A stretch of DNA of 64,000 bases from Adhaeretor mobilis (GCF_007741515.1 NZ_CP036263.1:1178001-1242000), one strand, 5' to 3'. Counted from the stretch's first letter, positions 52,856 through 62,320 are shown. Translations and numbers: made by a program. Notes: generated by a model not told the origin, from the letters alone.

Positions 52856-54337
52856 ATGCCGACGCCAGCCGATTCGAGAGGGCAGGTTGAAGCTGCTAAC
52901 TTCGCCAGCGTGATCAACTTCCCTAGCCAAGTCCAAAATTGCAGCGCCAGCGGAAGCAATTGTGTGCTTCAGTTGGACGGTTCCACGAGCATCCTAACCG
53001 GCAGCACGGGCGATCATCCGTTGGTGTTGAATTTCCTCACACAAACGCAGCAGTTGCCCTTGGCGGAGGAATTCCAGAGCAGACTGGATCACCCCACTTA
53101 CCAATCCCACGATCGACTCATCGTTTGGCGAGACAAGGCGATTGTTGCCCACCTGATGGCGAGTCATCAGACCGCCTGGTTTGCCGGTGAGCGTTTACCC
53201 ATCGTTAGTTTCTGTGATTTCGAGTCGCTGCCCGAATTCGACCCCAACGGTTACGACCGTCAGCTACTTGCCACGGCTGAATCAATCGCAACCCAAGGGG
53301 GAGCTGTCGTCGCTTTCATGCGCACGCGTCGTGTTGATTGGTTCGAGCAACAAGGTTGGACGCAGTTCCGCAATCAGGGACATACCCGCGCGAACACACT
53401 GGCGGTACTCTCTCATATCGAGGCCAACGAACAATCGCAGCAACGCCGTCGTCGCGGACCCCGATTGGAAGTGACCAGTTGGCGGCATTTCCAGCTTGAT
53501 GCCATTCGCGATCTGTACGACAGCCTCGCGTCCGACATGTGGGGCGTCCTACAACGCAGCGAGCCCCACTGGCAATGGCTCACCAATCGTAAGGCACATG
53601 ATCAGATTCTGACGGTCTGTGAAACACGCAAGTCGCCACGCCCATCCAGTGAACCAACGAGAGATCCGTCAAGCGACCAGGGAAGCAGTGCTGGACCAGA
53701 TTTTCAGGCTTCGAAAACCGTGGCCTATGCCGTGGTTCGCGATTCGTGCATCGTCGAATTATTGGTTCTGCCAGGCTACGAGGCGGCGCGCACCATGTTG
53801 TTAAAACGTGCCTGCCAAGATGCCATTGATCGCGATCATCACTTTGTGGCGTTGCACACGTCGCCCGACGATCCGCTGCATGAATTCCTCGTCACTGCCG
53901 GAGGGCAGTGGATAGCAGATGCCACGACGCCCGCGGGGGCCTGGATGGCCAAGTTGCTTTCGCCCACCAAATGGGTGGAAAAACTCTACTCTTTTCTTCA
54001 TCAACGTGCTCGTGCGTACGGCATTGAACGTCCCGTGCAGATCGACTTTCAAGGATGTGCTCTATCAGGCAATGAACCGCAGAGTGAGCCAAAGCATGCG
54101 CTGCCTTCACAAAGGTTCATCCTCACTCGCCGTAGCGCCCGCCTGGAGCCCACGTCCGAAATGGCCGTGCAAGCTCTTCCTGCCGACTGGCAAGCAGTGC
54201 AAGAGTTACTGCTCCTTAACCACCGTCCAACGGTTGAGCTACAAGCATCAATCAGCACCGAACTGCTGAGTGTCCTCAATGCGCTGTTTCCCAATCAGCT
54301 TTTCTGGCGGTCGCCCTTCGAGTCGATTAAGCTGTGA
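52856..54337 (+). CDS. GNAT-like protein with a terminal SCP2-like segment
   Basis: This 493-residue protein has a GNAT-like part (residues about 60-230, LIVWRDKAIVAHLMASHQ, VVAFMRTRRVDWFEQQGW), a second acetyltransferase-like half, and a C-terminal part (LPADWQAVQELLLLNHRPTV, NALFPNQLFWRSPFE) reminiscent of the SCP2-like end of Eis-type acetyltransferases. Eis proteins use acetyl-CoA. Here the acetyl-CoA loop is not clear, so activity is uncertain. A low-complexity region (RKSPRPSSEPTRDPSSDQGS, about 261-280) splits the halves. Start ATG at 52856. The 262-base gap upstream (52594-52855) shows no gene. Confidence 0.6.
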   Translation: MPTPADSRGQVEAANFASVINFPSQVQNCSASGSNCVLQLDGSTSILTGSTGDHPLVLNFLTQTQQLPLAEEFQSRLDHPTYQSHDRLIVWRDKAIVAHLMASHQTAWFAGERLPIVSFCDFESLPEFDPNGYDRQLLATAESIATQGGAVVAFMRTRRVDWFEQQGWTQFRNQGHTRANTLAVLSHIEANEQSQQRRRRGPRLEVTSWRHFQLDAIRDLYDSLASDMWGVLQRSEPHWQWLTNRKAHDQILTVCETRKSPRPSSEPTRDPSSDQGSSAGPDFQASKTVAYAVVRDSCIVELLVLPGYEAARTMLLKRACQDAIDRDHHFVALHTSPDDPLHEFLVTAGGQWIADATTPAGAWMAKLLSPTKWVEKLYSFLHQRARAYGIERPVQIDFQGCALSGNEPQSEPKHALPSQRFILTRRSARLEPTSEMAVQALPADWQAVQELLLLNHRPTVELQASISTELLSVLNALFPNQLFWRSPFESIKL

Positions 54338-54380
54338 ACATTGGAGACTCCCGCTTCTCAGTTGGACCCTCGGCTAGGTC

Positions 54381-55538
54381 ATGCTTCCGTACTCATGTGA
54401 TGCCCCGCTCTACCACTTTCCCTTCGCGACAATCGCGTTGATTGTACTGAACACGGCATTGTACATCTGCTCCGCCACGGGCGTCATTTCCATTGAGGAC
54501 GGCTGGCTTTTGGAGTACGGCACTGGGGTTCATCCGGTGCAGTGGCTCACCTCTCGTTTCATGCATTTCAATTTCGAGCACCTACTGGGAAACATGTTTT
54601 TCTTGTGGGCGTTTGGGCTCGTCGTAGAAGGGAAGCTTGGCTGGTTCCGGTTCTTGTGTGCCTATCTAGCAATCGCCACCGGCCAGGCGGCGCTCGAACA
54701 ACTGGTCATGAGCGGCTACCAAGGAATGACACCTGGCTCCTTGGGTGCTTCGGCGGCTATCTTCGGCATCATGGCAATGGCTTGTCTGTGGGCACCGGTC
54801 AATAATTTGTCCGTGTTTTTCTTTTTCTACTTCATCATCTTTACATTCGAGGTAAGCGTCGGAGTCTTTGCCGCAATCTTCGTCGGCATCGACATTGTCA
54901 TGTGGTTGTTGTTGGGCAGCTACGCGGGCAGCTCTATCTTGCACCTCATGGGAGGGATGATGGGCGCTGCGCTTGGTTTCGTCATGCTCAAGCGCGAAAT
55001 GGTCAATTGCGAAGATTACGATTTACTCTCAGTCATGAGCGGCGATTACGGCTCGGACAAGAAAAAGAGACGTGAAGCAAAAATTGATAACGATCCGACG
55101 AGAATTGCCGCAGCACGACACGAGAAGATGCTAGAAGGCAAGCGCCGCTTCGACGCTTACTTACAAATTGGTCAGCCGGAGCAAGCCATTGAGGTGCGTA
55201 AGCGCATGATCGATCTCGGCATGCCCCTGGAGACCAGTCGTGAGCAACTACTAGCGATCATCGTGGGACTGCATAAACAGAACCAATGGGCAGCCTCAGC
55301 TCCCGTGATGGCCGAGTTCTTAGATCGGTTCCCTGATGATTCGCAGGGTGTGCGATTGAAACTCTCACAGATCTGCCTGATGGAATTGGACAAGCCGAAC
55401 CGCGCCCTAGATCTACTGGAGCCACTTCAACCGAGTGACTTGGGTGATGCTCACCGCAGGTTGCATCAGAAAATCACCATCGCCGCGAATCACCAGATCG
55501 AGCAGGGCGTGCTGGAAGTCGATGATGGTGGTTGGTAG
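54381..55538 (+). CDS. Rhomboid-family intramembrane serine protease with TPR-like tail
   Basis: This 385-residue protein has six membrane segments in residues 15-205. The catalytic Ser124 is in GASAAIFG, the His188 is in HLMGG, and HLLGNMFFLWAFG (residues 67-79) carries the conserved His/Asn of the second segment. Rhomboids cut substrates within the membrane. A soluble C-terminal part (about 215-385) holds a TPR-like helical repeat (FDAYLQIGQPEQAIEVRKRM, ASAPVMAEFLDRFPDD), probably for partner binding. The stop TAG (55536-55538) is inside the repeat element that follows. Substrate unknown. Confidence 0.9.
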   Translation: MLPYSCDAPLYHFPFATIALIVLNTALYICSATGVISIEDGWLLEYGTGVHPVQWLTSRFMHFNFEHLLGNMFFLWAFGLVVEGKLGWFRFLCAYLAIATGQAALEQLVMSGYQGMTPGSLGASAAIFGIMAMACLWAPVNNLSVFFFFYFIIFTFEVSVGVFAAIFVGIDIVMWLLLGSYAGSSILHLMGGMMGAALGFVMLKREMVNCEDYDLLSVMSGDYGSDKKKRREAKIDNDPTRIAAARHEKMLEGKRRFDAYLQIGQPEQAIEVRKRMIDLGMPLETSREQLLAIIVGLHKQNQWAASAPVMAEFLDRFPDDSQGVRLKLSQICLMELDKPNRALDLLEPLQPSDLGDAHRRLHQKITIAANHQIEQGVLEVDDGGW

Positions 55539-55686
55539 GTCGGTGCCTGTGGGCCGATTGGGGTACCCAGTAAATCAGTCGTAGGGTACCGCCGAGTGGA
55601 GCGAGGCGTACCATCAACCAGGGTTCGGTATGCCTTGCGCCACTCGGCAGTACCCTACAAGCACTCAGCCAGGATGGCCGAGCTAC
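55535..55686. repeat. GTAGCTCGG repeat element between convergent genes (copy 3)
   Basis: It starts GTAGGTCGGTGCCT at 55535 and ends CTCAGCCAGGATGGCCGAGC followed by TAC at 55686. The inner palindrome runs from CGTAGGGTACCGCCGAGTGG (55580-55599) to CCACTCGGCAGTACCCTAC (ending 55658). The left end supplies TAG to the rhomboid gene (55536-55538) and the right end supplies TAG to the minus-strand gene (55683-55685). The two genes are separated only by the element, as with copy 2. Confidence 0.82.
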
Positions 55687-56096
55687 TTTCCCCGACCCAA
55701 GTACCCAGCACTCGTCTCGAAATACTTACTGCGGCGTTGTTGAGTCGCTTCCTGATCGGCCGCGGCTAGCTGGTCTTTCAAGTCGGCAAGGCTCGCTTGG
55801 CATTTCCGACAGCCAATCGTTTCGACATGAAACTGTAAGTACTTGGCCTCTTCGGAAGGCAGGACGCCCATCAGATGGCTGCCCAGTTGCTCGCGAGTGG
55901 GGCAGGTTAGCCGATGACGTCGCCAGATCGCCCCCAGGGTATGCAACCCCGCGTCGCGTCGCCCGACGGCTTGTGCGATACGCTCTGCAAGCGCAGCATT
56001 ACTGCCAATGGCCGATTCGATGGCGTCCATGCGTTCAGCCGAAAGCCCCTCGTCGAGAAAGGCATCAAGTTCAGCGTCTGTCGGAGGTGTTTTCAT
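55683..56096 (-). CDS. Anti-sigma factor-like protein
   Basis: This 137-residue soluble protein contains HVETIGCRKCQASL at about residues 90-103 (His-x5-Cys-x2-Cys), close to but not the same as the HxxxCxxC zinc motif of ZAS anti-sigma factors. The N-terminal helix is acidic (PTDAELDAFLDEGLSAERMD). It has no membrane segment. It starts 14 bases after the sigma-factor stop on the same strand, the usual sigma/anti-sigma order. It is inferred to bind the ECF factor. A structural or regulatory protein without sigma binding is possible. Its stop codon is provided by the repeat element. Confidence 0.72.
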   Translation of the reverse strand: MKTPPTDAELDAFLDEGLSAERMDAIESAIGSNAALAERIAQAVGRRDAGLHTLGAIWRRHRLTCPTREQLGSHLMGVLPSEEAKYLQFHVETIGCRKCQASLADLKDQLAAADQEATQQRRSKYFETSAGYLGRGK

Positions 56097-56110
56097 GCCA
56101 GTGATCGAAA

Positions 56111-56752
56111 TTAGGAACTTGCTAATTCAGGAAACACATCGAGATTCAATCGCTGTGTACGAACGAACTTTTGCAACCGCTCGATGAAGTCGTACTTGAA
56201 GTTGGCGACTTGCTGTTCAGTGAGCCCCAGTTTCTCTGCTGCTTCTTTGTTACCAGCACCAGTGACAAACAGCAGCTCCATGCATTTGACTTTGTCCCAG
56301 TCGCCCTTTTCCCGCCATTTGTTGAGCTGTGCCTCGACGCCTTCCGCGAGGGCTTCGTCCTCAAGTCGGCGACGTTCGCCGCTGCGTGCGATACTGCTCG
56401 CGCCGCGGGCATGCCCGGCGGGTTCCCAGTTGCCGCTAGAGCCGTCGGCTGAGGAAAACGGTACTGCAGGCCTACGTCCCTCGCGACGGAGGTAGTCGGT
56501 AAGCTTGTGGGCGGCGATCGTGAACAGCCAACTCTCCAGCGGGCGGCGGACATCGTAGTTAGGCAGGCTGGTGAGAAAGCCGATGAATGTTTCCTGTACC
56601 ACATCCTCGCTGGCTGCTCGGCGGCGTAGGCGGCTCTGAACGAACGAGAGCAACCGGCCTTCGTATTGACCAATCAGGTTGGTCCAAGCGTCCGGCTTGC
56701 CCGCGCGGATCGCTTCCACCAACAAGGCATCAGGATTCGCGGGAATGGTCAT
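56111..56752 (-). CDS. ECF-type RNA polymerase sigma factor
   Basis: This 213-residue sigma factor has region 2 in LLSFVQSRLRRRAASEDVVQETFIGFLTSL (about residues 34-63), with LESWLFTIAAHKLTDYLRRE. Region 4 with a helix-turn-helix is NKEAAEKLGLTEQQVANFKYDFIERL (about 165-190). The linker between them is long and Ser/Gly-rich (FSSADGSSGNWEPAGHARGA), unusual for classical ECF factors but seen in planctomycete groups. It sits behind the kinase-FHA block. A palindromic repeat (56797-56914) separates it from the membrane-protein gene. It probably reads its own promoter, not identified. Confidence 0.87.
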   Translation of the reverse strand: MTIPANPDALLVEAIRAGKPDAWTNLIGQYEGRLLSFVQSRLRRRAASEDVVQETFIGFLTSLPNYDVRRPLESWLFTIAAHKLTDYLRREGRRPAVPFSSADGSSGNWEPAGHARGASSIARSGERRRLEDEALAEGVEAQLNKWREKGDWDKVKCMELLFVTGAGNKEAAEKLGLTEQQVANFKYDFIERLQKFVRTQRLNLDVFPELASS

Positions 56753-56796
56753 AGTTTGGAGAAGGTGCCGAGAAAGTTGATTAGCAGGAAAGGTAT

Positions 56797-56914
56797 CGTT
56801 AGCCGTCGAGCTTGCTCGCCGCGAGGTTTGCTGGGGGGAACAGTGAGGTATCTAGGAAAAGCGAACCATGCGAGCCAAATATCCCCGCGCCGAGCAAGTT
56901 CACGCGGCGAAACG
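56797..56914. repeat. CGTTAGCCGTCGAGC palindromic repeat (copy 3)
   Basis: CGTTAGCCGTCGAGCTTGCT (56797-56816, then CGCC) faces CCGCGCCGAGCAAGTTCACG (56885-56904, then CGGCGAAACG). The arms are diverged at several positions. It lies between the sigma gene and the membrane-protein gene, both minus strand. Confidence 0.6.
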
Positions 56915-56925
56915 GTGCTAGCGGA

Positions 56926-58383
56926 TCACATACTCTCAGCGATAAATGCGATGACGCCAAGACCTGCGATTATCGCCGCTGGAACGCCGACAAACAACCA
57001 CTTGGTGTAATAGCCTCGCGTCCACGTGTCGAACCAGAGCAGGCCCCACACGAAGGCAAACGTGCCCAACACGAGTGTCGCCGTGACTAGAACAACCGCG
57101 ATCCGCTCGTCACGCTCATAGCGGCGCCACTGGTTGAGGAGATAGCGATCTTGCTCGGGGCCGAACTCCATAAGCACGTGTAGTTTCTTCATTTCACCAA
57201 CGCTGGGAGATTCAACCCGCTCAATGTACTCCTCGGAACAGAACTCCCTAAGAATGGTCTCAGGGCCAATATTGTAGCGCCTAATGCTCAAGTGGGAGCG
57301 GGACATCCCAGCTTGGGATTGCACAACTTGATTAAATCGCTCCTCGGTAGCTTCCTCCAATCCACTTTCGATGCCGAAGTAGCACTCACGTAATGTCTTG
57401 TAGGGGCCGGAGGAAACGGAGCGGCGATTCACGTTGCCTACTCGCTTCGGAGGGTTCGAGACCCAAGCAGGCCTCGGTTTCAATTCGGTTTCCTTACTTG
57501 CTTGCGTCTTTGACGTAGTTGTGGTTTCGGACTCTTTCGCTTCGACAGATGTTTCTACTAAGTCCGGGTCATCAACTTTCGGTGGATTATCTGCTGGTGG
57601 GGTTTCTATTGATGGATTGTCGCCTTGAGGTGACTCCTCCAGCTTGATCTTCGGCTCGGTTAATTGTTCGTGCAGTTCTTGAATGGTCGTTTCGCTCGCA
57701 ACGGCAGGCCCCCTGGCAGTGCTAGTTCCCGCACTTTCCACTGTGGCATACTCAACTGTTCGCGAAGCACTCACCCAGAAAAACATCATTCCTAAAAATA
57801 GGAGCCCAATTGTCGTAGCAACTGCTGTCCAAGGGGTGGAGTGCTGCTCCTCGTTTTCGCTCTTTCCGAGGTGTCGCCAGAGAGCGAATAGCACGATGAG
57901 AGCCAGTGGGAACGCGAGAATCACGACATTCAATCTTGAGGTTGATGAGCTAGAGTACGATTCTCCGTGAGCATACGCGGGTTCGGGGCTAGCACTGTCG
58001 TAGCGTGCAGGTCGTTGGTCACGGAATCGCACTGTCGAAACAGTGCCGTCGATCTCGTTATGAACCCTCAACTTCTTGACGGGGCCATAGCCGTGGTCTT
58101 CGAAAGCCTCGTCATAGACTTGCGCAAGTTCCGCTGAATACTCGAGTGGAGTTGTTTGCTCAATGACGGGCGCAACTCTGCTCTGCGGAACCAACGATGC
58201 CCACCCGGTGAAAACGACCATTAACAAGACGCCGGCTATTGCTGCTAGTACTAGCACTGCACCGAAAGCATTCATTCCTGTCCGCTCTTTGTAGTCGGCG
58301 TTCAGGAATCGGGAAACCAGGAATAAGCCTAGGGAGGCAAAGCAAACTCCTAGGACAACTAGCGCTAACAAAGCAATCATCAC
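56926..58383 (-). CDS. Multi-pass membrane protein of the kinase locus
   Basis: This 485-residue protein has two membrane segments near the N-terminus (MMIALLALVVLGVCFASLGL; AVLVLAAIAGVLLMVVFTGW), another pair around 160-210 (LNVVILAFPLALIVLFALW, ATTIGLLFLGMMFFWVSAS) and a pair at the C-terminus (VVLVTATLVLGTFAFVWGLL, WLFVGVPAAIIAGLGVIAF). A long acidic/Ser-Thr-rich stretch (about 230-310, PADNPPKVDDPDL, ETTTTSKTQASK) lies between, outside or inside the membrane. No enzyme motif. The start overlaps the kinase stop (58380-58383, ATGA), so the kinase and this protein are probably co-translated, and it could be a substrate or sensor partner. Confidence 0.75.
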   Translation of the reverse strand: MMIALLALVVLGVCFASLGLFLVSRFLNADYKERTGMNAFGAVLVLAAIAGVLLMVVFTGWASLVPQSRVAPVIEQTTPLEYSAELAQVYDEAFEDHGYGPVKKLRVHNEIDGTVSTVRFRDQRPARYDSASPEPAYAHGESYSSSSTSRLNVVILAFPLALIVLFALWRHLGKSENEEQHSTPWTAVATTIGLLFLGMMFFWVSASRTVEYATVESAGTSTARGPAVASETTIQELHEQLTEPKIKLEESPQGDNPSIETPPADNPPKVDDPDLVETSVEAKESETTTTSKTQASKETELKPRPAWVSNPPKRVGNVNRRSVSSGPYKTLRECYFGIESGLEEATEERFNQVVQSQAGMSRSHLSIRRYNIGPETILREFCSEEYIERVESPSVGEMKKLHVLMEFGPEQDRYLLNQWRRYERDERIAVVLVTATLVLGTFAFVWGLLWFDTWTRGYYTKWLFVGVPAAIIAGLGVIAFIAESM

Positions 58384-60599
58384 ACCACCTCCCCAGCCAG
58401 CTCTCTACGGCGACTAGGCGGCAGCCAGTGCGAAGTGAGTTGCACGGCAAATGCCACGGTCATCACCACAATCATGCCCACCGGTTGGGGGAACCAAGTG
58501 ATGAGACTTAAGCCCCAACTGGCGGCTCCGCAGACGGCAATCGTCCAGAGGCTCACGCGACTGCTGCGTGTGTAATCGGCCTGCCGCCACCAGCGGAGTC
58601 CCACGAGCAGCATCGTGAAGTAAGAGGCGTACATCGTGAGCGGCAACGAAACGGCACCGTTTAGGTAGCCATCGCTCACCCCACCCCCTCGCCACCTGAA
58701 CAGTTCACCGAAAAGCGTATCATTGGGACCGGGGACAAATTCACGTGCGACAGGCAGGTCCACCATCAGGATTTGACTCAGCCCCCAGGCCACCAATCCG
58801 ACCGCCGCACCGGAGAGTAGCATGATGAATCGCATCGGTGCTTGATCTTCAAAGCGACCTTCGGCGATCTTCGCCGGCGCGATAACCGCCCAGCTTGTCA
58901 TCGTGGCGGTCAAGGCCATCCAGATGGAAAGCTCGGGCGAGGCGTTCGATTGCGCAACAAACATACTGGCGACAATCGCAGTCGCCGAAGCGACCACTGC
59001 CGAGAGGAGCAGCGTGCCAAGCAAGCTGCTAGCTCGCTCTTTGATTGTGCGGTCGGCTAGTTCGCGATAGGCGGCCTGCCGCCAGCTGGGGTTCTTGCGT
59101 TTTCGCCAAGGCGATTGCGTGTAGACTTTCGATTTTTTTGGCGATAGCTGCGGGGTCGGCTTCTCGTTTTGCGGAGCACTCGGCGACAAGTCCACAGGAT
59201 TATTTAGTGGCGTGAGCACCGGTTCAGCGGCCAGCTCATCCGCTACGGATTGGTCTGCGGTGCTGCGCGAGGGGGCGTTTACCAGCGACCAGAAAATCCA
59301 ATAAAAACCGTACAAGCAAACGGGAATGGCGGCAACTAGCCACAAACCACTTACAGTCGCCAAGGCGATCAACAAACCCGCAGCACCGTAGCGTTGGTAG
59401 GGCTGCCATTGATCGATTTGAAGTGCATATCGAATATGATCTACTCTTTGCCAAAACCAGGCGGCGATGGGCTCTTCTGGCCACTGTGTTCCTTCAAACG
59501 CTGTACCGTTGGAAGCAACCGAGTGCGATGCTTCATATTTAGGGATCTTGATCTCTGGCCGCGGCGCCGTGGACTCGGGCGATGTTGTCTGGTTGTACTC
59601 ATCTCCCCGTACGCTTGCTGCTGCACCCATGCCAGCAGCTGGCGAGCTAGTTGCAGCCGTAGCGGCAGTGAACGCAGTGGCGGCTGCGGCACTTTTCAAC
59701 GGGCCGTCCTCTAGCGTGCCGTTGGCTCGCAAAATTGCCAGCATATCTGCTACGCTCTTGATGCGCACGTCGGGATCTTTAGCCATGGCGCCTTCAATAA
59801 TCTTGCGATAGGGCTGCTCGATAACGCTGAAGTCTGGCTCAGCCGTCAGGTGCTTCATGAGCACTTCGCCTACGCTCTCGCCTTCAAACGGCACATGACC
59901 GGTGAGCATCTCGTAGAAGATGATGCCCAGTGCATAAGTATCGATCTCGCGACCGTAGCGACCGTTGGCGATCTCTGGGGCCATGTAGTGGACCGTGCCG
60001 ACACTCTCGGTTTGTCCGCTGCGTCGACTGCACGAAATGAACTTCGACAGACCGTAGTCGCCAATCTTTACGCCGCCTTCATCAATAAAGATGTTAGCCG
60101 GTTTGAGATCGCGATGCACGATGCCATGATCGTGGAGATACGCAACGGCTGAGGCGATCCCCTCGAACCACTCCAGCGCCATGTCTTTGGGCATGCCTGC
60201 AGGATGGCGTTCGATCATATCTTCGAGCGAGGCGCCGGAGACGTACTCCATGACGACCCATTGATCGTCGAGATCGTCAGTGCGAATGTCGAACAGCGAT
60301 ACGAGATTAGGGTGCTTGAGATTCAAGCACTGTTTGACGCCGCGTAGTTCGACTTCCAGATTGCGGCGGATGAGCTTCAGGGCCACCTCTTTGCCCGCGT
60401 CGCTCACCGCGAAGTAGACCTCACCGAAGCCGCCGCTACCTACACCCCGCTTGATGGTGTAGCCATCCAAGGGCCGTGTACCGCTGGCGTACGTGAAGCG
60501 CGTAGGCTTCCTGGGCCCGTCGTTGGGCGGATCGCCGATTGGTACGGCTGTTGGCTCAGATTGGGCATCGGGCGGGTTCATCGTAAGCATTTCGAGCAT
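58380..60599 (-). CDS. Hanks-type serine/threonine protein kinase, membrane-anchored
   Basis: This 739-residue kinase has a glycine loop GSGGFGEVYFAV (about 55-66), the ATP lysine in EVALKLIRR, catalytic HRDLKPANIF, metal site GDYGLSKFI (DYG rather than the usual DFG), activation segment to MAPEIANGRYG, and the distal lobe EIDTYALGIIFYEMLTGHVPF. A Pro/Ala-rich linker at about 305-350 is followed by hydrophobic segments (VSGLWLVAAIPVCLYGFYWI and later ones to the end, about 415-730). The kinase domain faces the cytoplasm. Start at ATG 60599 or 60581 (MNPPDAQS). The FHA-domain gene lies just upstream and the membrane-protein gene follows with a 4-base overlap. Confidence 0.93.
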   Translation of the reverse strand: MLEMLTMNPPDAQSEPTAVPIGDPPNDGPRKPTRFTYASGTRPLDGYTIKRGVGSGGFGEVYFAVSDAGKEVALKLIRRNLEVELRGVKQCLNLKHPNLVSLFDIRTDDLDDQWVVMEYVSGASLEDMIERHPAGMPKDMALEWFEGIASAVAYLHDHGIVHRDLKPANIFIDEGGVKIGDYGLSKFISCSRRSGQTESVGTVHYMAPEIANGRYGREIDTYALGIIFYEMLTGHVPFEGESVGEVLMKHLTAEPDFSVIEQPYRKIIEGAMAKDPDVRIKSVADMLAILRANGTLEDGPLKSAAAATAFTAATAATSSPAAGMGAAASVRGDEYNQTTSPESTAPRPEIKIPKYEASHSVASNGTAFEGTQWPEEPIAAWFWQRVDHIRYALQIDQWQPYQRYGAAGLLIALATVSGLWLVAAIPVCLYGFYWIFWSLVNAPSRSTADQSVADELAAEPVLTPLNNPVDLSPSAPQNEKPTPQLSPKKSKVYTQSPWRKRKNPSWRQAAYRELADRTIKERASSLLGTLLLSAVVASATAIVASMFVAQSNASPELSIWMALTATMTSWAVIAPAKIAEGRFEDQAPMRFIMLLSGAAVGLVAWGLSQILMVDLPVAREFVPGPNDTLFGELFRWRGGGVSDGYLNGAVSLPLTMYASYFTMLLVGLRWWRQADYTRSSRVSLWTIAVCGAASWGLSLITWFPQPVGMIVVMTVAFAVQLTSHWLPPSRRRELAGEVV

Positions 60600-60674
60600 G
60601 AGAAGTTGCGGTTTGTAGCCACCGTCCTATTGTAACCTCTTTGCACGTGTGATTTTAGTTCGATCACTCGCTCC

Positions 60675-60713
60675 ATTTAGCCGTGGAGCTTGCTCCGCAA
60701 TTGACAGCTAAAA
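60675..60713. repeat. Short CGTTAGCCG-type palindrome upstream of the kinase
   Basis: TTTAGCCGTGGAGCTTGCTC (60675-60694) with CGCAATTGACAGCTAAA after it forms a partial dyad of the CGTTAGCCGCCGAGC family, in the gap between the kinase and FHA genes. It is a shortened copy. Confidence 0.45.
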
Positions 60714-60723
60714 GGTGGTCTTC

Positions 60724-62262
60724 TCAGAGTGATTCGAAACTCAGGGCAAAATCTTCCCCCTCAATGCGGGAATTCTCCGCAATTTCTGCTCTTTCGATGC
60801 CGGGCTCGTCGTCGACAGTCAGGGGCGTGTTCGAGCGGCAATATAGCTCCTCCCCTTCGCGAACCAGTACCAACTCGCTCGACCAACCTCGGCAACGCAC
60901 GTGGCTGTGCGATTGCGGGCCGAACACGCAGGTTTGCGACATTAGTACGATTCCGTCTACGGCTGGTTGAATCTTGTTGTGTGTTCTTGGTTCGAGGATG
61001 GCAGTAGCGCTCAGCACATGGGGCCGTCGGAACACCAATTCCACGGCATCGGTCAGGTGCAAGATGTCGCCATCACTGAGAACCGCGGGGCTGGTGAGCG
61101 GTAAGCCATTCACCTTGACTGTCTGCTGCGATATCAAGTGCTGGGGCTCCAGGACATAGTCACCGCCGTCGCGCCGTAGCACCACGTGCCGTCGCGAGAG
61201 ATCCGCCAGGATTGGCACATCCACACCACCTGCGGGATCGGGGCGACCCAGCACGATTTCATCCCCCAAACACACTAGGTAGCCGCCCACAGCGTCGATC
61301 CAGGCGACCAGTCTGCGGCCAGAATGCTGGTTAGAACTCACGTCGCGAACCTGCTTGGTATCAGAGAGTGAAGTGTGATGGTGCGTGGTGGCGGTGAAGC
61401 GATCGGGATGGCCCAGTTTCAACGAGGCGACTTTTTCCGGAGCAGCCTTTTCCGAAGTCGCATCCGATGGTTGACGCCTGTCGGCTCGTTGTTGAGTTGG
61501 TGGCTGGTAAGCCCGTGTGACTTCGAGGCCGACATCTTTCCAGGCACGGCGTCTAGCCCGACGAGCAGCCGGATGGGTTGGAGCTAATTCTAGCAGCGCA
61601 TCGGCCGTCGTGAGCGCCCCCGACCAGTCGCATGCGGCGATTTGCTGGTGAAGTTGGGGCTCCAATTGCTTCACCTGTTGGGCGATCTGCTCGCAACTAG
61701 CCAGCTTTTCTTTGAGAACAGTCGCCAATTGAAGCAGAGGAATCTCGCTAGGCAGCGAAGTTTCATCTGCTTGGTGTGCGAGCCGCTCGGCCGCAGCCCT
61801 ATAAAGGTTCGCCGCGGCAGACACTTCACCCTTAGTGATACGTTGGTTGGCAGTGTGAACTTTGCGGGCAACTTCTTCGAGTATCAAGCCACTCGGCCCC
61901 GCGATGCCGCGACGCTTCATCCGAGACAGCTCGTCCAATGCGGCTTGGGTTTCTCCGAGGGCGATCCAACGACACACGCGATCCATTCGTCTCGCTTGCT
62001 CTGATTCACGAAAATCGCGGATCGCTTGGGCATCGCCACCAAGTTCCACCGCACGATTCACATCACGCCAGCCGGCGCTGCTGGCTCCCTGGTCGAAGCG
62101 CTCACGGGCCCGACCGAGTAACCGGCCTGCGAGGTTCTGCGACAGCTTTTTGGCGGGCAGGAACTCACGCAGCTCTTTGTCGGTCAGTGCTTCGGCAGCC
62201 TCGTCCCAGCGCCCTTCAGCCACTGCCATCCGTACCGTGCGAAGTTGTAGTCGCCAAAACAT
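60724..62262 (-). CDS. FHA-domain protein
   Basis: This 512-residue protein starts at MFWRLQLRTVRMAV; the frame runs 18 residues further up (SPLAYPLSPLASGL) but that piece is low-complexity and comes from a repeat-like stretch. A helical TPR-like N-terminal half (AEGRWDEAAEALTDKELREF, AIRDFRESEQARRMDRV) is followed by a linker and the FHA domain with GRPDP, LSRRHVVLRRDGGDYVLEP, QTVKVNGLPL and LSDGDILHL (about 350-430). FHA domains bind phosphothreonine peptides. The neighbouring kinase is the likely source of the ligand, an inference from adjacency. Cytoplasmic. Confidence 0.88.
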   Translation of the reverse strand: MFWRLQLRTVRMAVAEGRWDEAAEALTDKELREFLPAKKLSQNLAGRLLGRARERFDQGASSAGWRDVNRAVELGGDAQAIRDFRESEQARRMDRVCRWIALGETQAALDELSRMKRRGIAGPSGLILEEVARKVHTANQRITKGEVSAAANLYRAAAERLAHQADETSLPSEIPLLQLATVLKEKLASCEQIAQQVKQLEPQLHQQIAACDWSGALTTADALLELAPTHPAARRARRRAWKDVGLEVTRAYQPPTQQRADRRQPSDATSEKAAPEKVASLKLGHPDRFTATTHHHTSLSDTKQVRDVSSNQHSGRRLVAWIDAVGGYLVCLGDEIVLGRPDPAGGVDVPILADLSRRHVVLRRDGGDYVLEPQHLISQQTVKVNGLPLTSPAVLSDGDILHLTDAVELVFRRPHVLSATAILEPRTHNKIQPAVDGIVLMSQTCVFGPQSHSHVRCRGWSSELVLVREGEELYCRSNTPLTVDDEPGIERAEIAENSRIEGEDFALSFESL

Positions 62263-62320
62263 AGGGGGGAGGCCAGAGGCTAGGGGCGAGAGGGGATAGG
62301 CGAGGGGGGACTTCAATTAG

